Program-made: the position numbers and the translations under genes
The notes under the pieces: generated by a model
What the model saw: only the letters and a program-made list of their open reading frames with translations
The model's database searches: none
What the model was told of the DNA's origin: nothing
Assembly: GCF_964340395.1 (NCBI RefSeq)
Contig: NC_135553.1
Coordinates: 27,385,449-27,449,448, forward strand
Origin: Glandiceps talaboti
Lineage: Eukaryota; Hemichordata; Enteropneusta; Spengelidae
Direction of reading: 5' to 3'
Length of the DNA: 64,000 nt
Shown: one piece after another, positions 1-13,000 of the stretch
Numbering within the stretch: position 1 is the first letter of the stretch
How the letters are laid out: every line of letters begins with the position of its first letter

Positions 1-1560
1 GTATGGTAATTATATACCTGGAGTATGGACACTATGTGTTTACACTTAAGATGTACAAACTCTTGACCTGCCACTGGGGTATATATACAATCTGAATCAG
101 AAGCACATCCGTCAACATTAAAACATGTTACTTGAGTAGCTTGGATTTTGAATCTAGTGAATTTCATTGTAAGCCTGTCGGAACCAATTATTGCCTGAGA
201 TCCAACTGTCAAGTTAGCAACCTAAGTTCCTTCCTTAAGGAGATCATGTCTCTCACTAAGTTGACCTTTAACCTTAAATGTTGACCAGTCACCTTAGATG
301 TTTACTGTTATATGAGCCTGATGAAATATGCCTAATAATCATTCATTGTTTGCATAAGATTTTAACAAGGGCAAAGGTCAAGATAATAAACATCCCAGAA
401 TGCTTTTCTGTGCACGTTTGATTGACATGTTTCAGTAAGTAAGTTAACACTACATATATTGCTGTATTCTTGTTACTTTTATTCTGTCTGTTAATATTTT
501 GCATTGAATATTGTGAAAAAAATATTGTAATAGTAATTGTTATTGGTACAAAATTTCTATTAGGAGTGATGACAGTATATATTTTACTAACTAAATTTTT
601 TCAAATATTAGCGTAAGATATGAATTAACTGAAACAGTCTATTATCTGCAAAATATTGATATTTATGGCATATGAATGTCAGCTAGTATCAAGATAAATA
701 TTCCACCAGGAATAACATTTGTCCAAGTTTTATGTCCCAGTTTGTGGTTGTCTATAAGAAGATAGTATTTCTACAGCGTATGTAATTTGATTCGCAGGCT
801 GATTTGTATTTATAAAAAAAATAGCCAAAAGAAAGTGTTGAAGTGACCTTGTGATCCCATCTTAGTAGGTTGCCATAGCAAGAGAGCAAGTTACAGCTCA
901 GCCAGTCTGTGGTTAATTTGTAAAAATAGTCTGAGTGTAGAGAGGTCTGCTGAGGCCATGCAGCTGATTTGCATGCCTGATCAGACAAATACATCACCAT
1001 AACAGTGATTAACGCATAAAGAGTTATTATCTCAGTACAAGTATGTCTAATATTTTGAACTAAAAGGTCAAAAAGAGGAAGAAATATGACGACAGAGACT
1101 ATTCTATTACTTAATTAGTTTGTCAATGAAACTGGAATATAAGTGACAACAGGGTGAATGTATAGGTGTTCAATGTAAATCACAAAGTGTATGCATGCAT
1201 ATACCTATTGTGTACACATTGAGATTTGTTCATGATGAAATCAAAAGGATAATGTATGAAGCCATAATTAGTCTGTGAGTGAATTTAGCATAGAAGTGAC
1301 AACTTTTGATACAAACAGGGTGATTACAGCTGATATATAATGCATACATATACCCATTGTGTAGTCATTGAGGTTACAATGATGAAATTGAAAAGACTAC
1401 CTTCATTAAGTGTTCTAAACCAGAATAATGTTCTGTCACTTGTGAAAAGATAAGAATACTCATGATGTAAATTAGAAAGACATACAGGAACTGTTTAATG
1501 TGGATAAAACAACTGCAAGAATAATAAATTAATATCATTCCTAATGTCTTCAGGGTGAAA
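1..1560. other. Unassigned AT-rich sequence
   Basis: No convincing gene, RNA or mobile element was seen here. Reading frames on both strands are short and broken. A diverged direct duplication is visible: the stretch around 1140-1225 (GTGACAACAGGGTGA, then TATACCTATTGTGTA) resembles 1290-1375 (GTGACAAC, CAGGGTGATTACA, then TATACCCATTGTGTA), about 145 bp apart. This looks like an old local duplication rather than a known element. Confidence 0.5.
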
Positions 1561-1570
1561 TGGAAAGAAA

Positions 1571-1660
1571 ACCCACATCTGACTAAAAAGTGCATGGTGA
1601 CCCAGTGTTTCCGTACAAAGGGTAATAACCCACATCTGACTAAAAAGTGCATGGTGACTG
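1571..1660 (+). repeat. 57-bp-period direct repeat, two partial copies
   Basis: A segment of about 31 bp beginning CCCACATCTGACTAAAAAGT occurs at about 1572 and again at about 1629, giving a period of 57 bp. The copies are nearly identical, so the duplication is probably recent. The 96-codon minus-strand reading frame across it is explained by the duplication and has no recognisable domain. Confidence 0.7.
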
Positions 1661-1689
1661 TCATTTGGTAATGATCAAATCATACATGC

Positions 1690-2715
1690 AACATTTTTCC
1701 ATAGTGATGAAATGGTTACTAGAGAGCAAGCATTGCAGTAAGGATTGATGGAGGAGTTATAATGGGTATGAATAATAAATAATTATGACAAGTGTTCAAA
1801 ATCATATGAACCATTCAATATGACATGTCAGTCACTGTACACAACAGGAAACCATCACAGAACATGTTTTCTATCAAAGCTTGAAAAATTTACCATTTGC
1901 CATCATGATCATTTGCCATCACTCCTGCCAGAGTTATTGTTACGCTTTATAAGGTATGAAATGGCGCATTACCAAGACAGAGTTAGGGATGAAATTGTAC
2001 AGGAGATATCTCACATACATGTACCGTATTGATGTAATAAAGTCATAGAATCACTGATAATGTAGTGTACTTAAGACATGCTCAAGAATCTCTTGTTTGC
2101 AGTTTTACTTTCATTGAATAGATATGTTTACTTTCATTACACACCCTATCATTACTATCTATGGACATTGCTCTTGTTTAATGTTTTACCATGATGCATC
2201 ATCAAATAAAATATGAATGATTTATGGCAATATTTCATTGTCATGAAAATAGATCCTTCAGTGATATCAATTCATAAATGATATTTGTGCATGCATCTGT
2301 TGTGAAGGTTAAATTTGAACCATCCGATGTGCGTCATATCCAGTCTGATTTGATACTTGTGTCGTAAACAGAATATCGGGCTAGAATAAATATACCAAGG
2401 TAAAAAGTCAAGCTATGGACATTGTCCTATCTAATCATTGTCATTTCAAATGATGTATTCTCCATCTTGAGAATTATATTGTGATATCACTAATAAATTA
2501 CGTTATACTATGCACCGAGTCAAGTTGATTAGAAATTATGGAATATATACTCGGGTCAATCTATGCCATGACAATGCACGGCTACATTTGTACATCACTG
2601 ATTCTGCTGTGTTCAAAATGTGATTCAAAATGTTCAAAATTGCCATTAGTTTCCCTGATTTGTCTTTGATATTATGGGCACTAATATGCACATGTAATTA
2701 TGTTATTCTCCAATA
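1690..2715. other. Unassigned sequence
   Basis: No gene, repeat array or structured element was recognised. A 70-codon plus-strand reading frame (1820-2032) shows no domain, no nearby splice context that I can defend and no similarity to a protein I know. I regard it as chance. Confidence 0.4.
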
Positions 2716-2720
2716 TTTTT

Positions 2721-2767
2721 AGCACAGATGAACTGAGGTTCAGTAGTGCTATAGGGATCGCCCGGCA

Positions 2768-2800
<33 letters not shown>

Positions 2801-4090
2801 GTGTGTAAACAACTTAAAGTCAAAAACCGCTGAACCGATTGCCATGATATTTGGTGGGGCCATTTACCTTGGGTGTCTAGTTGGGAAATTGTTCAAATCA
2901 AAATGGTCTTACCACTGGTTTGTGATTTGGGTAAAAAAATGTGGTTTTTGGTCAAAAAACTTAAACTCAAAAAGTACTGGGCAGGTTGGGCTGAAATTTG
3001 GGTGAAACATTCTTCAGTGTGTTTTTACTTAGAATTGTTTATGATATGATGGCCCCATCAGTGATATGCAAATTAGGGCTAAAAACGTGTCTTTTTGGTT
3101 AAAAATCTATAATTCCAAAACCACTGAGCAGATTGGGCTGAAATTTAATGGGAATGCATCTAGGGATGTATGGAAGAAGAAATATTAAGCATACAATGAT
3201 TCCATGAGTGATATGCCAATTGGATGTAAAACTGTTCATTTTTGGTCAAAAACTTATATCTCAAAAACTATGTGGTCAACTTGGTAAAATGTTTCTGAAA
3301 GTGTTATTCTGCAGATTTTCTTCAAAAACATGTGGACAAAATTGGCCCTAGCAACCATGACCCCGCCCTTAGCAACAACCAAATGGCAGTATATTTTGGT
3401 TAAATAACAACATCTTCTGGTAGGCAAGTGGGTAAACATTTAACAAACATATGCAAATATCCCTAGCAACCATGACCACGCTCATAGTAACAGCCATTGG
3501 ATGTGTATTTCACAAATATAACAACAGGGATTAATAGACAATTGAATAAACATTCAAAAAATGTATGTAAATTTGCCTAGCAACAAGACCACGCCCATAG
3601 CAACAGCCAAATGATCACATATATTGCGAAGGTAACAGGAATTGAAAGACATGAATAAACGTTTTTTAAAATGTATGCAAATGTGCATAGCAACAAGACG
3701 ACACCCATAGCAACATCCAAATAATCACATATACCGCGAAGGAAACAAACAGGAATTGGAAGACATGATTAGACATTCAAAAAATGTATGCAAATGTGCC
3801 TAGCAACAAGACCACACCCATAGCAACAGTCAAATGATCACGTATATTGCAAAGATAATATCAGGAATTCATGGTGAACAAAAACATTAAAAAATGTATG
3901 CAAATATATCTAGCAACATGACCACACCCATAGCAAAAGCCAAATGATCGCGTATATCGCAAAGATAGCAACATGTTGGATAGGCAACTGGATTCAGCAA
4001 ATGAACACCTATTATTAGCATGGACTAGCATATGGATAAACATTTTTAAAAACTATACAGTTGTGCTACAATGCCATTGGCGGTATTTTT
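2721..4090 (+). mobile_element. Interspersed repeat family A, copy 1 (long copy)
   Basis: This is one of seven copies of a non-coding repeat in the window; others start at 21240, 22955, 24643, 29246, 52019 and 59560. The 5' head is an imperfect hairpin (AGCACA..TGAAC pairing with GTTCAGTAGTGCT), followed by a CTGT/GT microsatellite at about 2769-2806. A constant region follows (GTAAACAACTTAAAGTCAAA, then CGCTGAACCGATTGCC). The middle is made of about 112-bp subrepeats built around TAGCAACAAGACCACGCCCA; six are present here, near 3345, 3461, 3574, 3687, 3797 and 3908. The 3' end is CAGTTGTGCTACAA followed by a short palindrome around GCCATTGGC and GTATTTTT. It has no long ORF, so it must be non-autonomous. 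Whether it is a DNA transposon or a retroposon is unclear: the 5' AGCACAACTG and 3' CAGTTGTGCT are inverted repeats, but 5'-truncated copies exist. Confidence 0.8.
2769..2806 (+). repeat. (CTGT)n/(GT)n microsatellite inside family A
   Basis: About eight CTGT units followed by a short GT run, at the fixed position found in the other complete family A copies. The small ORFs reading cysteine-leucine-serine-valine or threonine-aspartate-arginine-glutamine strings across it are translations of the microsatellite. Confidence 0.9.
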
Positions 4091-4213
4091 CTTCATTCAG
4101 CCGGGAAATTCTCGTGACCTAAGGGTTGTCACTACCCGTCTAGTGACTTGTAGTGACAAAGGTCCGTGAGGTCACTTATATTTCCTTGGCTGAATGAAGA
4201 CAAATATTGGGGG
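4086..4213 (+). mobile_element. Foldback (MITE-like) element family C, copy 1
   Basis: About 130 bp with inverted ends: CTTCATTCAGCCGGGAAA at the left, and a right end (TTTCC, then GGCTGAATGAAG) whose reverse complement is CTTCATTCAGCCAAGGAAA. The interior also folds back (TTGTCACTAC, then GTAGTGACAA). A clear second copy lies at about 19532-19668 in the opposite orientation and a more decayed one at about 63350-63500. This copy abuts the 3' end of family A copy 1 and the 24-bp array. It is non-coding and presumably moved by a transposase supplied from elsewhere. Confidence 0.75.
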
Positions 4214-4235
4214 ATAACATCTAATTATTGTGCCA

Positions 4236-4409
4236 TTTTGGCTTTGATAATATGGTAATTTTGGCTTTGATAATATGGTAAATTTTGGCTTTGATAATAT
4301 GGTAAATTTTGGCTTTGATAATATGGTAGATTTTGGCTTTGATAATATGATAAAATTTGGCTTTGATAATATGGTAAATTTTGGCTTTGATAATATGGTA
4401 AATTTTGGC
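4236..4409 (+). repeat. 24-bp minisatellite, about 7 copies
   Basis: The unit is TTTTGGCTTTGATAATATGG followed by TAAA; the first unit is 23 bp and the others have scattered substitutions. Because 24 is a multiple of three, frames stay open on both strands (repeating MVNFGFDN on plus, KFTILSKP on minus). I treat these as consequences of the array, not genes. It begins about 20 bp after the end of foldback element C. Confidence 0.9.
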
Positions 4410-4410
4410 A

Positions 4411-7000
4411 AAACTGTGTCTTCTAGATATTTCTTAAAATTACATATAATTTGCTAAATATTATGAATATCACCAACAGTAATGTGCTATATGAGACAAA
4501 ATAAACTAAATTAGTGACATTTATTTTGTCAGGTTTGTTAGATTTTGAAAATGACCTATCTCCTTAATGAATAATATGTGAGATGGTTGAAAAAATTGTT
4601 TGAGATCAATATCTAAATGTTTTAACAAAATTAATGATGGAAGTAATTAGATAATTTAAAATCATACATAATACATATTATTGCAAAAAATAGAGGTGTC
4701 AATCCAACATGATTGGAAAATTAAAAAAAAGTGGGTTTTACATATAAAATTTAATAGTGCTGGTTCTATGACAACCTGTCTATTTGGTGCTGTACTATTA
4801 ACTATTATGACTTATACTAAATAACAATCAAATCTCTGTTACTATCAGAGTATCAGTTTAATAACCAAACAAGTCATCTCGCTTGACCCTTTGAAGCTCA
4901 TTCTACTAATGTCACCTCAACTCTACCCCTTCACTGTATGAATAGACTGACTCAACATAACATAATCACTGGAGTATACCAATCTCCCACAGCGTAGGGG
5001 TTAGTTCAAAAAATGTATTTAAAATGACATGTATATTAATTGTTATTTTGAAGTCTAAAATTAGTAGATCTACAAAAGCATATTAAGTAGAAAGTGTTTT
5101 GTGTTATGTTTTTGTGAATGTCTAGGGCTCCATATGTATAATTTTCGAAAGACTTGTACATGTATTAAAAGAAGGAAAAGAAAGTAATTTCAAGTGAAAC
5201 CTGGTCGTTGAAAATGCAATTCAGCTGAAGCAGGCTGATAATGGAAAAGCAGGGAAATTGATAGTGTATAGAAAAAAGACTGCCGTTGCTCGTTCAATTT
5301 TCAATAGACACATTTAGCTGGAAGACGAGGTGTTAAAATACAGTCGAAATCAGCATCATTGCAATGAAGTCATAGCCAGGGGTTACCAAGGTATTGCCTA
5401 GCAACCGCTCGTCTCCGACTAAAGATTTTAAAGAATTATGTCTGAGTTGTATAAAACAGGAGTAGTGGCATTGAGCAGGCGTGCATAATACTTTCTCATT
5501 CAGCTTAAGGGGGTGGGAAGGTTGGAAACAACACTATTGACGTCATGGATAGTAAAACAGGCTAAGCTGTAGAATTATAAAAATAGAAACAAGTAACATA
5601 AAGAAGAAACTAATCATGTAAGGGTTTTACTCTTGCATTAATATCATATTACATGTTATGTACATTAGATATACCAACATCAATTTGTTTATGATAATTT
5701 TTTGCCGATAAGACTTCTCTAGAGAGGTTTATCAACATGATGCAAAATAAGATGGGATGTATCCAGATTTGAATAGGTAGTAGAACATCAAACATTTTAG
5801 ACTACATTTATTAAGTCAAAATCAAAATCTTCATTCAAATGTGAGATTTTAGTCCTCAACATTTTTCACCAACACCATAGTAATTCTATTTTTTTCATCC
5901 TTTTGAATTTTCTTGTTTTCTTATCAAAATATGATTATTTCATGATTTATTTAGATTATTCAAATTTAAACATGCAACATGCAAGTTATTGTAAGCATTA
6001 ATGAAATAGTAGATTGAAGTCTAAAGAAGATAGAAAAGAAATACTACCCACAAAATCACAAATGTCAACACCACATAATGGTTTTCATCCTTTTTGTCCA
6101 AATGGTATTTCAATGATTTCATTTGTATTTTTCAGTGCTGTCTGGTATGATAATGCTCAATATTCAATAGAGTATATATAAATTATATAACCATGTGTTT
6201 GTAGAGTTTATTGATTTAACATTTTTCATTTGAATATAGATTATGTGATACTGTTATTGGATTGGTCAATGGCATTTTATCAACAGCCAATCAAGAATCA
6301 GATATTAACTTGTGAAAATATTATTCTACCTTCATCAAAGTGAACTTTATTTTTTTTTTTATCTTCATTCTTTGATTGTGATGATGTATAAACCAACAAA
6401 TTATCTAAACCAAATTGAATGCATGGAGTCATTATTTTGTGACCAAATACATGCAAACCTATTATTTGAATCTATCCTGAAATGAGGTATAAAGCTGAAT
6501 TCAATTTAATGGAGATTCCTTTTTATTCATTATAGACTTTGAAGTATAAACATGATATTTTTCAGAACATGATATTGACCTAAATCACACATATTGTGGA
6601 TATCAGCAAGTATTTTGTCCGTGTACTACCTCTATCAAAAGAAAGTAATACACATTTTTTTTCATATCAGGATCATTCTCCTTGAAATGTCAGTCAGCTC
6701 ACAGTCATATACATCTTTACATAATGATGATGCATCACATGTTTTTAATGTACAATATCTTTTCAGTGATATATTTTGACATTGGGGTCTTTAATTTCCA
6801 AACCTGGCTAAATGATATAATATTTGTTAAAATGTATCTAGGTCAGAACATATCTGGTGGGAAAGCAAGCAAACCTTTTCAATCAAGGAATTTCTAATCG
6901 ATTAATATATTCTTAACATGTAGAAAAAGTTCAGAGTAATGATTAAAAATCAACGTCATACAATTGTGTCAGGCCCATTAATCAATCACTCAACCATGTT
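4411..7000. other. Unassigned AT-rich sequence
   Basis: No supported gene, RNA or repeat array. The stretch is AT-rich with homopolymer runs (for example T runs near 6350 and 6656). The small plus-strand reading frames at 6594-6897 overlap each other and have no recognisable features. Confidence 0.5.
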
Positions 7001-7003
7001 GTG

Positions 7004-7590
<587 letters not shown>

Positions 7591-8630
7591 TGATAGCAAA
7601 CGTACATTTATTGTTGCCTTGAAGTTGTAGAGCAAATCTTTTCCTCACAGTTCGTCTATGTAACTGTTGTGTAAATCTCTAAATGCAGTGTGACCTGTGA
7701 TAATTTGAATATGACCCATCCTATACAAAGCATATCAACAGTTTCATGGCCATTTCCTGTGGAGAGCATGTCTGGGGGAGTTTGGAAACTACGTGCTGTT
7801 ATCATTATCTATCCATTGGATTGATTACTTATTAACAGACACATGAAACGTAGTTAGAAAAGGTTTTGCATCGATATCACTGACAGCCATTACGACGAAG
7901 CATCTTTCGTTCATGGGTGAAGCGATGATCAAATAGACCACCATCGTTGGTGGACAGTTTATACTGAAAACTTCACTCAGAGAAATTCCTACCATCTCGT
8001 CACCATTTCATTGTCATTAAAATTGAAACTTTTTGAGCTTTGTTACTAGATGATTGAACACATTATGTGAATTGACCGTCCACTCCATGCTCTGAGGTGA
8101 ACATGGTTCACAGGTACAGGTAATGTTACATGTAAGACATCGTTCAAGAATAAACGACTCTCTCGGTGTATGCCGAGTTCACAGTTCTCTTCAGCGACAT
8201 AAAATTTGTATCAAATGCTTTTGCAACTGTGTCTCTGTCAAGTTGAAAGTTAACACTGTCTTTAATGTCATGGAACTTAGTTTGTGCACTGCAGTACTGT
8301 ACCATCAGTGCATAGTGTACAGTTTTATGTACTGTGGTACAATCCAACTGAGATAATCGCTCTAACAGATATTCATTCAGAATTCGCTCTAGCTCGGAGC
8401 GCATATTTCTGGAAATTGATTACCATAGAAAATCAAAAGCTCAGAAAGATAACATTAAACCACTGTACAGAGTATTGTTGCATATTGTAAATGTTTTCTT
8501 GCGATATTTTGGAAGTACAAGCTATGTATGTGTATATGGAGTGTGGAAGAATGCCAAGTGTACATGTACATGTAAACATTTGTATTTCTGAAATACTTGT
8601 AATGTGCATGCAAACTAGGAAAAGACGCAC
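7591..8630. other. Unassigned sequence between family B copies
   Basis: No known element was recognised. Overlapping open frames exist on both strands at 8123-8404 (77 and 86 codons). Neither has a recognisable motif, and two-strand openness here argues against either being real coding sequence. Confidence 0.4.
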
Positions 8631-8633
8631 CTT

Positions 8634-8790
8634 AATGGGCATAATTAATGATTGTATAAATAGGGCTACACATGCAGAATGGCTGCACCAAATTCATTGA
8701 AACTTACTACATCTACGGATCATACAAAGATATACGGGAGCATTTTCAGTTCATCTCTGGTTTTGTTTGGTTTCATCTACACCTGGTCTC
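8634..8790 (+). mobile_element. Interspersed repeat family B, copy 2 (internally deleted)
   Basis: It carries GGGCATAATTAATGATTGTA, GCTGCACCAAATTCA, CATCTACGGATCATACAAAG and then GAGCATTTTCAGTT. The last motif is also near the 3' end of the long family B copy at about 54115. The block between them in the long copy is missing, so this is a short or internally deleted member. Confidence 0.6.
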
Positions 8791-9230
8791 ATCAAATCCC
8801 TACCAATCATAACTCAAGCACTCAAGTATGTTGCTTAATTAATTGTTTCATTTCATCTGCACCTGGTCTCATCAAATACCAACCAATCAGCTTATCAGTG
8901 CATTATCATGATCTCATTTTTGGCTAATCCCATCAGAGTAATCTTTCTACTGTTGTAGACTAAATGGATTTGTGTTAGTTTTTTTCTCTCAAATCAACAT
9001 TTTAAAAATAATAACCAGACATCCTCCTTTGTCTGCATGTATAAAATATAAAAGTGTGTCTCATCAACAAAGGTTAGGGTAATGAAGGGGACTATGAAAG
9101 TGAGACAACCATGGGACACACAGGTTACAAAAATGGCCATGTCACTAATCATAGACTACATGTAACATTAAAGATAATACAAGTGTCATAAAAAGGGGGT
9201 CTTTTTATTATAATTGAAGGCTGTAAGGGA
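8791..9230. other. Unassigned sequence with a short local duplication
   Basis: A segment containing CACCTGGTCTCATCAAAT followed by CCAATCA occurs twice (about 8779 and 8860), giving a period near 80 bp. Nothing else is recognisable before the minisatellite that follows. Confidence 0.4.
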
Positions 9231-10035
9231 AATTAAGGGGCTTATTAGGGGCCATGTTACTCAGTACAAGTGAGAACCATTTCAAATGTAATTTTAAGTG
9301 TCCTATGTCACTGAAAGTTGGAGAGTTATAGGAAATTAAAGTAACAGAAGGGCCTAATCACTAAAATTAAGCACCAGTCATAGGAAATATAAGTAACATA
9401 AGGGGACTAGTTATAAAAATTAGCAATCATGAAAAATATATGTAAAATAAGGGCCTTGTCACTAAAATTAGGAATCACAGGAAATATAAGTAACATAAGT
9501 GGTCTAGCCACTAAAAGTAGCTGACAGTTGTGTGAAATATAATTAACATAAGGGGCCTAGTCACTAAAAGTAGACAGTTGTGTGAAATATAATTAACATA
9601 ACGGGCCTAGTCACTAAAAGTAACAGAGTTGTATGAAATATAATTAACATAAGGGGCCTAGTCACTAAAAGTAGACAGTTGTGTGAAATATAATTAACAT
9701 ATGGGGCCTACTCACTAAAAGTAATAGACAGCTGTGTGAAATACAAGTAACATAAGGGGCCTAGTCACTAAAAGTAGCAGATAGTTGTTTGAAATATAAG
9801 TAACACAATAGGCCTATCGGTAGTCATGAACAGTGAAATATAAGTAACATAAGGGGCCTACCGGTAGTCACTAAAAGTGAAGTATATTTAACATACGTGG
9901 TCTAGTCACTAAAAGTAGCAGCCAGTTGTGTGAAATATAATTAACATAAGGGGCCTACTGATAGTCACTAAAAGTGAAATATAATTAACATAAGAGGCCT
10001 AGTCACTGAAAGTAATAGACAGTTGTGTGAAATAT
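9230..10035 (+). repeat. 44-53 bp minisatellite, left part, about 14 copies
   Basis: Units contain AACATAAGGGGCCTAGTCAC, then TAAAAGTAG, CAGTTGTGTG and GAAATATAA. Spacing between successive CCTA marks is about 50, 51, 50, 53, 53, 44, 44, 53 and 44 bp, so two length classes occur. Units left of about 9440 are more diverged than those on the right. The array stops abruptly at 10035 where the retrotransposon tail begins and resumes at 13527. Confidence 0.85.
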
Positions 10036-13000
10036 CAATCAATCAATCAATCAATCAAACAATTTATATAGCGCCTGAATCCATTACTCAGAATGTTCAA
10101 AGGCACTTTACAGGACACTAAAAAGAGTTCTTATCAAAATGCTCTCATAAAAAGATGAGTCTTAATGTCTTTCCTGAACTTGTCCAGGGTTGGTGATTGA
10201 CGCAGAGCAACCGGAAGACTGTTCCATAATTGCGGGGCAGCGCGTGAAAAAGCACGTTCACCATAGGATTTAAGTTTGCAGGGTGGGATGTGTAATAGAC
10301 CTTTGTTGTTGGAGCGAAGTACACGTGGAGCATGCTTATAACTGATCAGATCCGATATGTAACTAGGTGCAGCATTGTTGAGAGCTTTGTAGGTCATCAA
10401 GAGTATTTTGTAATGTATTCTGTAGTAGACTGGTAGCCAATGTAGATCCTTGAGAACTGGGGAGATATGGTCTGATTTCTTGCGGCGTGAAACAATTCTG
10501 GCCGCTGTATTTTGAGCATGTTGTAGATGAGTAATGTCTTTAGATGCTAAACCATATAAGAGTCCATTACAGTAATCCAGTTTGCATGAGACAAGAGCAT
10601 GGACTAGATTTTCACATGCTTCACTTGTCAGATAGCGACGAATGCGACCAATTTTTCGAAGATTGTAATAGATCGAATTGCATGTTATGGTAATGTGCTT
10701 CCTAAGAGTGTGTTTATCATCGAAGGTTACACCAATATTGCGTGCATAGTTAACCAAGTCAACAGAACATGATCCAATGTTTATACTGTCAATGGGACGG
10801 GGTATGCGCATAAACTGAGACCTAATGAGTAGTACCTCAGTTTTACCATCATTTAGTTGAAGTTTGTTTTGTGTCATCCATGATTTTATGTCCAGTACTG
10901 CAGTCTCCATCTTGGCAACAGTGGTGGATGTGTCAGCCAAAGCAAAGCCTTCATATAGTTGATTGTCATCAGCATATTGTATAAAATTCAAATCATGATG
11001 TCTTAATAGGGTGGCAAGTGGAGAAATGTAGATGCAAAATAGCAGTGGGCCTAGCACAGAGCCCTGGGGTACGCCATATTGTAGATGTTGTGCTTTGGAG
11101 GTGTTGCCTGATATCAATACTGATTGATGTCGGTTCTGTAGGTATGATTTAAACCATTGCAGTGGGATGCCGGTAATGCCGAGGTTTGATAATCTTGAAA
11201 TGAGTATGTTGTGGTCTATTGTATCGAAAGCAGCTGACAAATCTAGAAGAACAAGTAGTACACATTGTCCTCTGTCAAGTGCTATACAGATGTCGTTGTT
11301 TACTTTGATGAGTGCTGTCTCTGTGCTGTGGTGTTTCCTGTAGGCAGATTGTAGTGGCTCTAGTAATGAATTAGCTGTAAGGTATGTAGTTAGTTGGGCT
11401 GCAACAATTTTCTCCATTATTTTAGAAAGGAATGGTAGATTGGAGACAGGTCTGTAGTTTTTGAATACATTGGTATCAAGTGAGGATTTCTTGAGAATTG
11501 GTTTAATGACGGCTGACTTGAGTGATTCTGGAACATTACCATGAGTAAGAGATGAGTTAATGATGAAAGACAGAATGGTCCACAAGTGTTCTTGGCACTG
11601 TTTCAGAAGCGATGTGGGGATAGGATCGAGGGAACAGGTTTTAGACGGCGTGCTGTTAATAATTTTGCTGATATCATCTGCATTCACTGGGTTGAAGACA
11701 GACAGAGAAGACGAAGTATCGGTTTCCAGGGAGTCAAATGCAGGTGTTGGTTGTGAATTATCAAAGTTAAGGCGGATATTTCTTATTTTGTCAATAAAAT
11801 ATTGACTGAATTTCTCAGTGATATCGTTGACTGAAGTGTGATCTGGTAGGTCATCTTTTTGAGAGTTACTGGACAGAGTGGAAAATATCTGAAATAGAGT
11901 CTTCTGGTTGTTTGAGTTTTCAAGTATCAGTTTGTTGTAGTATGTCTGCTTTGCTTTCTGTAGGAGTTGACGTACATCTTTGCCTTTCTCAAGGAAAATT
12001 TGTTTGTGAACTTCTAGTTTTGTGTTGCGCCATCGACGCTCAGCTGATCTTCGTCTCTTTTTTGCTTCATCAATCTCAGGTGTATACCATTTAGTATTAG
12101 GCCTTACTGTAATTGTACATTGCTTTAAGGGTGCATGTTTATCCAGAAACTCCGAGAGATGAGTATTATACGCTAATACGGCAGAGTCTAAGTCGGATGG
12201 TGGTTGTCTGAAATCTGTTACGGATCCAGTGTCCTTCATGAAATCATCAGTTGAGATTGAGGATATTTTCCGGTAAACTATCTTGCGGCGTAATAGTGGT
12301 GGTTTCTCCAGCATAATCTTAGCATGAACGGGATTATGATCTGATATTATTTGAGAGTCAACAGAAATTGATGAAATGCAGTTTGATTGGTTAGATATGA
12401 TGAGGTCTAAAATGTGGCCTTTCACATGAGTTGGTTCCGCTACCCATTGTAGAAGACTGAAGGTGTCGAATAAATACTTCAATTTCTTGGTGGTAGGGTC
12501 TTGCAAATCATCCATGTGAATGTTAAAATCTCCAACAAGGTAAAGGTGCTTTGTCGTGATCACGAGCCTTTCTAACAATGAACTAAATTCTTGCAAAAAC
12601 TGTGTATTTGTGAGTTTATTCTTGGCTGTGGGAGGTGGACGATATACAATGATAATTTTCAATGTGATGCCCTGATGACAAAGCGTAGCTTCTGTTGCTT
12701 CAAAGGATTTAGCAGATTTTATTGGATTCCATGCTTTGAGTTTGAGTGATGATTTGAATAACAAGCCAATTCCACCACCAGTAGAAGAAGTACGTGGAGT
12801 ATGTTTAAAAGTGTAACCATCAGGGGTGAGTTCATTAATTATATGTTCATCGCCTCTTTCACTCAACCAAGTCTCAGTCAGAGCAAGGATGTCAATATCC
12901 TTCTCCCTAGTGTAGTCTTCTACTTCAGTTCTTTTGTTGCGGACGGATCTGACATTCCATGTAGTTAGCATGAGTTGGCACTGTCGTTTGATCACACCAC

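Noticed and set aside
3345-4000. RFX/X-box-like regulatory sites in the AGCAAC-rich subrepeats of family A
   Set aside because: The half-sites are direct rather than inverted and are part of a dispersed repeat; there is no independent evidence of regulatory function.
4275-4457. Small repeat proteins from the 24-bp array (MVNFGFDN; KFTILSKP)
   Set aside because: Both strands are open only because 24 is divisible by three.
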